From: Rhodococcus oxybenzonivorans
GTDB lineage: Bacteria; Actinomycetota; Actinomycetes; Mycobacteriales; Mycobacteriaceae
Assembly: GCF_003130705.1 (NCBI RefSeq)
Contig: NZ_CP021354.1
Location: 2,418,001-2,482,000, forward strand
DNA: 64,000 nucleotides
Reading direction: 5' to 3'
This document shows, in pieces, positions 57,238-64,000 of this stretch. The notes below the pieces were generated by a model that was not told where the DNA came from, did not search any database, and was given only the letters and a program-made list of their open reading frames with translations. Each line of letters begins with the position of its first letter. Position 1 is the first letter of the stretch. The translations under genes and the position numbers were made by a program.

Positions 57238-58440
57238 TTACGGACCTCCGATCCAGGGATTGGTGCCGAGCGGTGCGGTACCGCCCGCGCGGCAGGAGTC
57301 GACATCGGGAGCACGCACCCCCGGGTTCTCCATGCACGGCATATTGCGGGCGCCACGTGGCACATAGGGTTCGCCTGGCGCGACACCGCAGTAGTTGGGT
57401 GTCGGGCTGTCGATCACCGCCGACTCGCTCGGTGATCGGCGCTGATCGGGCGGCACGAACCCGGTCAGGCACGGTGGGGGCGCGTTGACGTTCAGGTTGA
57501 AGTCGAGGTTGGCCATCCCGGGTTGGGAACCTTTGACGATGCTCTGCGCCATCGCGGCCAGCGGCGGGTAGACCACGAGGATCTGTTCGAGGCTCATGTT
57601 GTAGATTCGCAGGACCTCGGCGACCGACTGCAGGTTTGCCAGGGCGCGGGGCAGGGTCGGGCTGATCCGGCGGAACAGGTCGGCCGCCTGGGTTCCGGCC
57701 TCCTCGCCATCGGCCAGCAGGGTGCCCACGTGGGCGTCGTTGGCGGCGAGCGAGCCGGTGATCGCACCGAGATACCCCGTCCACGCCCGGATGTCGTCGC
57801 CCGCGGCCAGCTGGGTGTCCAGCAGGGCGCCGGCATTGTCGATCAGGTGCAGGGTCGGTGCGAGACTGCGGTGGCCCTCGTCGAGCACGTTGTCGAGGCC
57901 GTCGAGGATCTGCTGCAGGTCGGGTCCGGAGTTGCGAAACGCCGTGCCGCTCTCGGTGATCACCGTCTGCAGGTCTTCGCGGGGGATGTCGCCGAGTGCG
58001 GCATCGAGGGCGTTGACCATGTGCGCCGTCGGGGTCGGCAGCCGGGTGCTGTCGATGCGGTCACCGTCAGCGAGGTAGGGCGCCGAATCCGTCTGGGGCA
58101 GCAGCTCGATGTACTGTTCGCCGATCGCCGACCGGCTGTGCACCTCGGCGCGCAGGTCGGTCTTGGGGATGTCGAGGTCGGCGTCGAGATACACGGTGAC
58201 TACGACGATGTCGGTGTCGATTCGCAAGCTGTGCACGACGCCCGCGTGCACACCGCGGTAGGTCACGTTCGATTTCGGGTACAGCCCGGCGCCCGAGGCG
58301 AGCGCGAGTTCGACTGTACTGCGTCCGATTCCGAGCATTGCGGGCACCCGGAGATAGGAGACGAGGATCCAACTGACGACGACGACCGTGATGATCGCGA
58401 ACGCTCCGAGCTGGTAGCGGACGAATTTCGTGAGGAGCAT
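57238..58440 (-). CDS. mceF: Mce family protein MceF
   Basis: A 400-residue subunit of the periplasmic Mce lipid conduit. An N-terminal membrane helix (about 11-30, LGAFAIITVVVVSWILVSYL) precedes the MCE domain (about 38-115, YPKSNVTYRGVHAGVVHSLRI) and a helical domain. The long C-terminal tail holds several cysteines (PPPCLTG, NYCGVAP, NMPCMEN, DSCRAGG), probably disulfide-bonded outside. The start TGATG overlaps the mceE stop by one base. Confidence 0.93.
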   Translation of the reverse strand: MLLTKFVRYQLGAFAIITVVVVSWILVSYLRVPAMLGIGRSTVELALASGAGLYPKSNVTYRGVHAGVVHSLRIDTDIVVVTVYLDADLDIPKTDLRAEVHSRSAIGEQYIELLPQTDSAPYLADGDRIDSTRLPTPTAHMVNALDAALGDIPREDLQTVITESGTAFRNSGPDLQQILDGLDNVLDEGHRSLAPTLHLIDNAGALLDTQLAAGDDIRAWTGYLGAITGSLAANDAHVGTLLADGEEAGTQAADLFRRISPTLPRALANLQSVAEVLRIYNMSLEQILVVYPPLAAMAQSIVKGSQPGMANLDFNLNVNAPPPCLTGFVPPDQRRSPSESAVIDSPTPNYCGVAPGEPYVPRGARNMPCMENPGVRAPDVDSCRAGGTAPLGTNPWIGGP

Positions 58441-59567
58441 CAGTTTCCTCCTCGGCTCGGCGGATTCAGCGGACTGAACAGCGGGTTGTCCGAAGTCGGT
58501 GCGATCGGGGGCAATTGGCCGATCAACGCGCCGAGCGAGGCGAGCTGACCGGCCGCGGGAGTGCCGGTGAGCAACGCCCGGTCCAGCCGAGCGGTGGTCA
58601 GGTCGAGATTCAGGAACAGGTTCGCGAAATCACCCTGGATTGCGTTCCGGTAGGTGTTGAGCGGGAACGGGATGGTCCCGAGGAACGACAGCGACGACGG
58701 CAGCGCGAGCCCCGCGTCGGCCAGCCCGCGCAGGGTCGGCTCGAGTGCGCGCAGGTTCGCGTCGAGTTCGGCGCGGCTGCCGGTGATCACCTCGTTCGCG
58801 GCGTCGGCAAAGTCGCCGATCGCCAGTAGTGCGGCGGCCAGGTCGTCTCGCTGTTCGTTCAAGGTGCTCAGTGCCGGTGCCAGGGTGGCGACACCGTCTT
58901 CCACCACCTGACGGTCGTCGGCGACGATTTGGGCGAAGCGGTCGATGCCCTCGAGGGCGCGGATGAGGTCGTTCCGTTGCGCGTTGAGCCGGGTGGTGAA
59001 GTCCTCCACATTGGTCAGCAAATTGCGCACCACGTCCGCGCGCCCCGACAGGGCAAGCGCCACTTCGCGGTTGATTTCCTCCAGCTTGCCGATGCCACCG
59101 CCGTTGAGCAGGAAAGACAGGGTCGACAGGGTCTGTTCGGTGGTCGGGTAGGCACCGCCGCGATCGAGCGGAATGCGGTCACCGTCGCAAAGTTCGCCCG
59201 CCGGCTGGGGTGGGGCCAGCAATTCCACGTGGGCGGAACCGAGCAGGCTCGTCGAGCCGATCTTCGCGGTGGCGTTGGCAGGCAAGCGCACCTGCTCGTC
59301 GAGGGAGACCGTGATCAGGGCGTGATCGCCGTCGACCTCGATCCGGCGGACGGTGCCGACATTCACGTCCCCCACGCGTACCCGAGCGTTCTCGGTCAGT
59401 GTTGTCACGTCAGGCAGCTCGATCTGCACCTCCCATGCCCCGTCACCGCCGCCTGCCGCGCCGGGGAGGGCGAACTGGTTCGGGCCGGTCCACCCGCAGC
59501 TCGACAGCAGAGTGGTCGCGGCGAGGCCGCCGGCGAGGGCGAGCACGGTGCGCGCGCGGCCGGTCAT
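58440..59567 (-). CDS. mceE: Mce lipoprotein MceE (LprK type)
   Basis: A 375-residue lipoprotein. The signal peptide ends in the lipobox LLSSC with Cys24 as the lipid site. An MCE domain (about 46-120, VRVGDVNVGTVRRIEVDGD) and a helical domain follow. The start is the ATG at 59567, which overlaps the mceD stop. One lipoprotein per operon in fifth place is the standard Mce arrangement. Confidence 0.93.
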   Translation of the reverse strand: MTGRARTVLALAGGLAATTLLSSCGWTGPNQFALPGAAGGGDGAWEVQIELPDVTTLTENARVRVGDVNVGTVRRIEVDGDHALITVSLDEQVRLPANATAKIGSTSLLGSAHVELLAPPQPAGELCDGDRIPLDRGGAYPTTEQTLSTLSFLLNGGGIGKLEEINREVALALSGRADVVRNLLTNVEDFTTRLNAQRNDLIRALEGIDRFAQIVADDRQVVEDGVATLAPALSTLNEQRDDLAAALLAIGDFADAANEVITGSRAELDANLRALEPTLRGLADAGLALPSSLSFLGTIPFPLNTYRNAIQGDFANLFLNLDLTTARLDRALLTGTPAAGQLASLGALIGQLPPIAPTSDNPLFSPLNPPSRGGN

Positions 59568-60853
59568 CGCGGACCGGTCCCGAACGGCGCGGCCGGTGGC
59601 GGCAAACCGGGCAGCAGCAGACCCGGCAGCCCACCGGTCGCCGGTGGTGCGGTCGCCGCCACCGGCTCTGGGCTGGTCACGGCCGGTTCCGCCAGTCCGG
59701 GTTCGCTGTAGACGATCTGATCGGGCAGGGCCCCGACCGTGTTGCCGACCGCCGTCCCGAGCGGAATGTGGTTGAACGCCAGGGTTTTCAGCACGGGGCC
59801 GAGATAGTGGATGCATAGATCGGTCGCTTCCTGTGCGTCCTGTTCACCCGCGCCTGCGATCGCGCCGCAGAGGAACTGGACCGGATTGGCGGTATTGGTC
59901 AGCACTGTCGCCGAGGTCAGCGAGTTCTGCGCCGGCTGGTAGATGTTGCTCAGGTTGACCAGGGTCGTCGGGGCGATGTGGAAGACCTGTTCGAGGTCGC
60001 GACGCTTGTCCACCAGTGCCTGGGTGGCGGCACCGAGCCCGTCGACGGTGTCCCCGAGAGCTTGCTTGTTGTCCCGGACGAACTGCCCGATATCGAGCAT
60101 TGCCCCGTCGAGTTCGGCCACCGCGTCGCCGAGCGTCGTCTCGCTGGTGCCGAGCAATTGGGTCACCGAGGCCAGGTGACCGTTGAATTGCACGATCTGC
60201 TCGTGGCTCTGCGACAGCGCCTCGACCAGCATCGACAGATTCCGCACCATCGCGAACAGGTCGGTGCGCCCGTCCGACAGCGCCGTGGTCGTGCGGGCGA
60301 GCTTGTCGAGGGTGTCGTGCAGAGTCGCCCCGTTGCCGCGCGCACTGTCCGCGGCGTTCCCGACGAACTCGCCGAGGGTGCCGGTGGCCGGCCCGGTACC
60401 GTCGGCGCGGGGTCCGAGGGTCTGGGTGATCCGGGTGAGCTGGTCTTTGACGACGTCCCATTCCACGGGCATCGCGGTGTGCTCCTGCGGGATCACGCCG
60501 TCGTCGGGGAGTGCCGGGCCGCCGGTATAAGCGGGGGTGAGCTGGACGAACCGGGTGGTCACCAGCGTCGGCGCCACGATCACCGCTTGCGCGTCGGCGG
60601 GCAGCTCCCACCGGCGGTCCAGTCGCATCCGGACGGCCACCCGTGTCCCTTCCGGGTCGATCCGCTCGACACTGCCCACGTCGACGCCGAGGATCCGCAC
60701 GGAATCGCCCGGAAACAGGCCGACGGCGGCGGGGAAGTACGCGGTGACCGAACGCTGCGACAACTTCGGGACGATGACGTAGCTGAGCAAGGCCAGGAAC
60801 ACGAGGATCCCCACGCCCGCGGCCAGGGAAAGGGTTCGGCGATTCATCCTCAT
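59564..60853 (-). CDS. mceD: Mce family protein MceD
   Basis: A 429-residue Mce subunit with a membrane helix (about 9-29), an MCE domain (about 37-112, FPGDSVRILGVDVGSVERI), a helical region and a Pro/Ala/Gly-rich C-terminal tail (PEPVAATAPPATGG, then LLLPGLPPPAAPFG). Tails of this kind are common in MceD. The ATG at 60853 overlaps the mceC stop. Confidence 0.93.
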   Translation of the reverse strand: MRMNRRTLSLAAGVGILVFLALLSYVIVPKLSQRSVTAYFPAAVGLFPGDSVRILGVDVGSVERIDPEGTRVAVRMRLDRRWELPADAQAVIVAPTLVTTRFVQLTPAYTGGPALPDDGVIPQEHTAMPVEWDVVKDQLTRITQTLGPRADGTGPATGTLGEFVGNAADSARGNGATLHDTLDKLARTTTALSDGRTDLFAMVRNLSMLVEALSQSHEQIVQFNGHLASVTQLLGTSETTLGDAVAELDGAMLDIGQFVRDNKQALGDTVDGLGAATQALVDKRRDLEQVFHIAPTTLVNLSNIYQPAQNSLTSATVLTNTANPVQFLCGAIAGAGEQDAQEATDLCIHYLGPVLKTLAFNHIPLGTAVGNTVGALPDQIVYSEPGLAEPAVTSPEPVAATAPPATGGLPGLLLPGLPPPAAPFGTGPR

Positions 60854-61890
60854 CGTGGTCCCTCCGTCGAGGTCTCGGCGGGTGGGGTCGGCACGCGGCC
60901 CTCGCCGAGCGCGGCGTCGATGAACGGCTGAACGAACTGGCCGGGCAGCAGATTGGTGATGTACGCCTGGAAGAACGGGCCGCTGCCGAGTGCCTCGTTG
61001 AGTGTCCGGGCATAGGTGGCCAGCCCGGGGATCGCCGCCTCCAGTGAGGCCTGATGCCGTTCGAGCAGATCCAGCACCCGGTTCACCCGCTCGAGTGCCG
61101 GTCCCAGCTGCTCGCGGTTGTCCGCGACCAGCCCGCTGATCTGCTGCGCAACCGCCGACAGGTGCGTCGCCAAGGTGTGCAGTGCAGCGCGGCGGGCATC
61201 GACCGCCGCGAACAGTGTGTTGCCGTCCAGAACAAGCGCGTTCAGCTGGGTCCGGCGTTCGGCGAGCACCCCGCTCACCGTCGAACCGTGCCGCAACAGC
61301 TCCTTCAATGCCTCGTCGCGGGAGCCGAGAGTGTCCGAAAGCCGGGCCACCCCGTCGAGCGCGGTGTGGACTTCGGGCGCCGACTCCGCGAGCACCTCCG
61401 AAGTGGCGCGTAGCGCGTCCGACAGCTGATCGGTGTCGATATCGGCCACGTTCGCGGTCAGTGCGCCCAGCTCGGTCGGCAGGTCGTAGGGCGCGCGGGT
61501 GCGCTCCAGCGGAATCGGTACCTCCGGGTCGTAGCGGCCGGGGTCGTCGCTGGGAACCAGCACGATCGCCTTGGCGCCGAGCACCGCTCTGGTACGCATC
61601 TGCGCTCGCGGCTGCTCGCCGAGGGCGAGATCGTCGCGCACCGACATGGTCACCTCCACGTCGGTGCCTCGCAACGCGATCTCGGTGACCTGCCCGACGT
61701 TCACGCCGACGAGCTCGACCTTGTCGCCGACCTCGATGCCACCGGCATCGGCGAAGATCGCGGTGATCTCGTGATCGATGTCGAGGAAGACGAGGTCGTC
61801 GTAATAGGACACCGCGACCACCGCGGCGAGAATGACTGTGGCACCGATGATTCCGGCCCTCGTGCTCCGATCTCTGTTGTAACTGATCAT
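60850..61890 (-). CDS. mceC: Mce family protein MceC
   Basis: A 346-residue Mce subunit. The ATG at 61890 overlaps the mceB stop. A membrane helix (about 12-30, AGIIGATVILAAVVAVSYY) precedes the MCE domain (about 35-110, VELVGVNVGQVTEIALRG) and a helical domain. Its tail is short and lacks the cysteines seen in many MceC proteins. Confidence 0.92.
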   Translation of the reverse strand: MISYNRDRSTRAGIIGATVILAAVVAVSYYDDLVFLDIDHEITAIFADAGGIEVGDKVELVGVNVGQVTEIALRGTDVEVTMSVRDDLALGEQPRAQMRTRAVLGAKAIVLVPSDDPGRYDPEVPIPLERTRAPYDLPTELGALTANVADIDTDQLSDALRATSEVLAESAPEVHTALDGVARLSDTLGSRDEALKELLRHGSTVSGVLAERRTQLNALVLDGNTLFAAVDARRAALHTLATHLSAVAQQISGLVADNREQLGPALERVNRVLDLLERHQASLEAAIPGLATYARTLNEALGSGPFFQAYITNLLPGQFVQPFIDAALGEGRVPTPPAETSTEGPR

Positions 61891-62903
61891 TGTGGGGTTA
61901 CACACCTGCCCTGGTCTTGCTGCACGAGTTTCGCCTCGATCGGCGCACCGCCCGGCCCGTCGACGCGGATCGACACCGAGCACAGGTAGAAGTTGAAGAA
62001 GCTGCCGTAGGAGCCGAGGCGGCTCAGGCGCCGGTAGGCCTCGGGCAGTTCGCTCAGCACCGACTCGATCTGTTCGCTGCCGTCATCGAGAAGCGTTGCC
62101 GTGCGGTGCGTTTCGGTGACGACGCCCTGAACGGCCGCTCGGTCATCGAGCAGCAGGTCGGCCAGCGTTGCCGAGCCGTCGTCGAGATGGGCCAGTGCCT
62201 CGGCGATCGGCACGCTCTGGCTCGACAGCCGGGTCACCAGTTGCTGGAGCCGGTCGATGATGGTCGAGACCGCACCGCGGTCCTTGCCGATCGACTCGAG
62301 CGTGGTGCCGAGCTCGGCGATCACGGCGCCGATCAGCACGTCCCGATCGGCCAGCTGGTTGGTCAGCACGGCGACCTGCTGCAGGATGCCCGTGACGCTG
62401 CCGCCCTGGCCCTGCAGCACCCGCAGCAGATCGCCGGAGAGCTGGTCGATCTGTTCGGGTTCCAGCGATCTGGTCAACGGCGCGAGCCCGCCCAGCAGCG
62501 CGTCGATATCAAGTGCGGGTTTCGTCTGTTCGACGGGGAAGACCCCGCCTTCGGGCATCGCTTCGGACCTCGCCGGGCCGTTGGTGATCTCGAGGTAGCG
62601 ATCACCGAGCAGGTTCTGGTATCGCACCTGCAGGATCGCGTTCTCGGTGATCTGCACGGTGTCCATAACGTCGAACTGGACGTGGGCCCGGCGCCCGTCG
62701 AGATCCACCGCGTGCACCCGCCCTACATCGACTCCCGCGATCCGCACTTCCTGGCCCGAGGTGAGTCCGGAGGTGTCGGCGAAGATCGCCTCGTACGGTG
62801 TCCGGTTGTCGAGCCGGATCCGGCCGAGCACCAGGATCAGCATCACCAGGACGAAGATCATGGCGACACCGAAGATCCCGAATTTGGCCGTAGTCTTGGT
62901 CAT
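61887..62903 (-). CDS. mceB: Mce family protein MceB
   Basis: A 338-residue Mce subunit. The ATG at 62903 overlaps the mceA stop. A membrane helix (about 7-27, KFGIFGVAMIFVLVMLILVLG) precedes the MCE domain (about 38-110, VRIAGVDVGRVHAVDLDGR) and a helical domain. It ends with two cysteines (NFYLCSVS, QGRCVTPQ). Confidence 0.93.
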   Translation of the reverse strand: MTKTTAKFGIFGVAMIFVLVMLILVLGRIRLDNRTPYEAIFADTSGLTSGQEVRIAGVDVGRVHAVDLDGRRAHVQFDVMDTVQITENAILQVRYQNLLGDRYLEITNGPARSEAMPEGGVFPVEQTKPALDIDALLGGLAPLTRSLEPEQIDQLSGDLLRVLQGQGGSVTGILQQVAVLTNQLADRDVLIGAVIAELGTTLESIGKDRGAVSTIIDRLQQLVTRLSSQSVPIAEALAHLDDGSATLADLLLDDRAAVQGVVTETHRTATLLDDGSEQIESVLSELPEAYRRLSRLGSYGSFFNFYLCSVSIRVDGPGGAPIEAKLVQQDQGRCVTPQ

Positions 62904-64000
62904 CGCGGTCCTCCTGGGATGCCGTACAGCAAGAAGTCGAGCACGTTGAGCTGGGCCTGTTTGCCGTCCGGCGCAAAGGGGTTCACCCCGGTGTCGGTGA
63001 CGACGTAGGGCGCGGGTCCGTCGGCGGGGTTCACCGAGGGCAGATGTCCGCACCTGGGTCCGCCACTGGCCGCGACCTTCGGTAGGTTGTCCGGGTTGTG
63101 ATAGGGCGTCTCACCCGCCAGCACCGTTCCGCTGACATTGATGCCGGGAACCGTGCCGCCGATCGCTGTCTCGACCGCAGCCCGTGCCTCGTCCAATCCT
63201 TGGAAGAAGCAGGGAAATTCGGGGGAGTAGTCGCCGAGCAACCCGGTGGTAGGCGCCAGCTCACGCAGCAGGCCGGCGACCGCGGCCCGGTTGTGGTCCA
63301 GCAGCGTGCTGCCTGAGTCACCGAAATCGACGGCGGCGAGGAGGAACCGGTCCAGGTCGTCGGCCTGCTCGACGATCGTCGAGCCGGTGGTGGTCAGGGA
63401 TTCGACCGTGTCGAGCAGGCTCGGCGCCGCTTCCGCGTAGATGTGTGCGACATCCGCGGTGACCCCGAGGTCGCGTTGCAGGTGCTCGAGGCTCGGCCGC
63501 AGCGCGCTCGAGTAGGAGTCGGCGCGCTCGAGCGTACCGCCGATCCGGGCGCCGCGGTCACGTACGGCGTCGGCGAGGGCAGTGAGGGTGGCGTTGAGAT
63601 CCTGGGGCGACACCGCGCGCAGCACCGTCGTCAACCGCTCGAACAGAGTGTTCAGTTCGGGTGTGATTTCGCGGGCATCGATGGTGTCACCGGTGTCGAT
63701 GTTCCGCGTCGAAGGCTGCGCCGGCCGAACGAGATTAATGTATTTGGCGCCGAAGACGGAAGTCGAGTCGATCGTGGCGAGCACATTGTCGGGCACTGCG
63801 TCGACCTGATCGGGGAACAGGTGCATTTCGACCCGGGCATAACCGTCGGTTTCCTCGACCTTTGCGATCCGGCCGACCTGCACGTCGAGCATCTTCACCC
63901 GCGCGCCCGGCTCGAGACTCAGGCCCGAGCGCGGCGTCAGCAGCGCGACATCGACGCTGCGCACGAAGGTCCCGCGGAACTGCAGCGCGACGAACACGGC
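62900..64000 (-). CDS. mceA: Mce family protein MceA, N-terminus beyond the window
   Basis: Open to the right edge. The visible part starts within the region after the membrane helix (AVFVALQFRGTFVRSVDV) and continues through the MCE domain (VKMLDVQVGRIAKVEE) and helical domain. The final part includes ASGGPRCGHLPSVN and LDFLLYGIPGGPR. At least 367 residues are present. As first mce gene it should follow the two YrbE permeases outside the window. Confidence 0.92.
   Translation of the reverse strand, partial: AVFVALQFRGTFVRSVDVALLTPRSGLSLEPGARVKMLDVQVGRIAKVEETDGYARVEMHLFPDQVDAVPDNVLATIDSTSVFGAKYINLVRPAQPSTRNIDTGDTIDAREITPELNTLFERLTTVLRAVSPQDLNATLTALADAVRDRGARIGGTLERADSYSSALRPSLEHLQRDLGVTADVAHIYAEAAPSLLDTVESLTTTGSTIVEQADDLDRFLLAAVDFGDSGSTLLDHNRAAVAGLLRELAPTTGLLGDYSPEFPCFFQGLDEARAAVETAIGGTVPGINVSGTVLAGETPYHNPDNLPKVAASGGPRCGHLPSVNPADGPAPYVVTDTGVNPFAPDGKQAQLNVLDFLLYGIPGGPR

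Noticed and set aside
1..64000. CRISPR arrays, rRNA genes, insertion sequences and riboswitches
   Set aside because: I looked for regularly spaced repeats, transposase motifs and known riboswitch cores and saw none.

Overview
The window is high-GC actinobacterial chromosome, most likely Rhodococcus or a close relative in the Mycobacteriales. The evidence is an mce operon, a mycobacterial-type order of housekeeping genes (hemW, hrcA, dnaJ2, rsmE, phoH, ybeY, corC, era, recO, uppS, zur, smtB, glyS, dgt, dnaG), an NDMA-dependent alcohol dehydrogenase, WS/DGAT-type acyltransferase and modular PKS genes, many GTG starts, and several genes that look leaderless. No transposase, phage gene, rRNA or CRISPR array was seen.

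Layout. (1) 1-4.2 kb: the end of a sulfate ABC transporter (cysW, cysA), a sulfatase, and a divergent Mur ligase. A 16-bp tandem repeat starts inside the cysA stop region. (2) 4.2-12.5 kb, minus strand: sulfate assimilation. A broken cysNC (its GTPase domain is lost but the APS-kinase half is still open) and a universal stress protein precede a tightly coupled sirA-cysH-cysD-cysN-chelatase operon. That operon is headed by a cysteine-rich leader peptide (CSCCCLPCC) and a hairpin just before sirA, which suggests cysteine-responsive attenuation. (3) 12.7-34.6 kb: conserved housekeeping block with hemW, hrcA-dnaJ2-rsmE, a hydrolase, phoH-ybeY-corC-(deaminase-like)-era, recO-uppS, smtB-zur, glyS, a TPM-domain membrane protein, a YdcF-like protein with dgt, a decayed secreted lipase, dnaG and a YtxH-like protein.

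(4) 34.7-51.3 kb: two tRNA genes (Asn-GTT and a CAT anticodon tRNA), an AI-2E/PerM-family membrane protein, then accessory metabolism. The centre is a 10.6-kb bimodular type I PKS with N- and C-terminal docking regions. Its predicted layout is KS-AT(methylmalonyl)-DH-KR-ACP then KS-AT(malonyl)-inactive DH-KR-ACP, with no loading module and no thioesterase. The docking helix is out of frame with the KS because of one extra G in a G6 run. A WS/DGAT-type acyltransferase follows 42 bp later and could release the product by ester formation. A DinB-like protein, an NDMA-type alcohol dehydrogenase behind a KstR-type palindrome, a beta-lactamase-fold hydrolase and a DUF3145-like protein follow.

(5) 52.4-64 kb: a large kinase/NB-ARC-like/TPR/LuxR hybrid regulator, a degraded fragment of a second alcohol dehydrogenase, and a minus-strand mce operon (mceA partial, B, C, D, E, F, two Mce-associated proteins). 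The operon ends with a previously overlookable 28-codon gene that has a strong ribosome-binding site. The yrbE permeases and the mceA start lie beyond the right edge.
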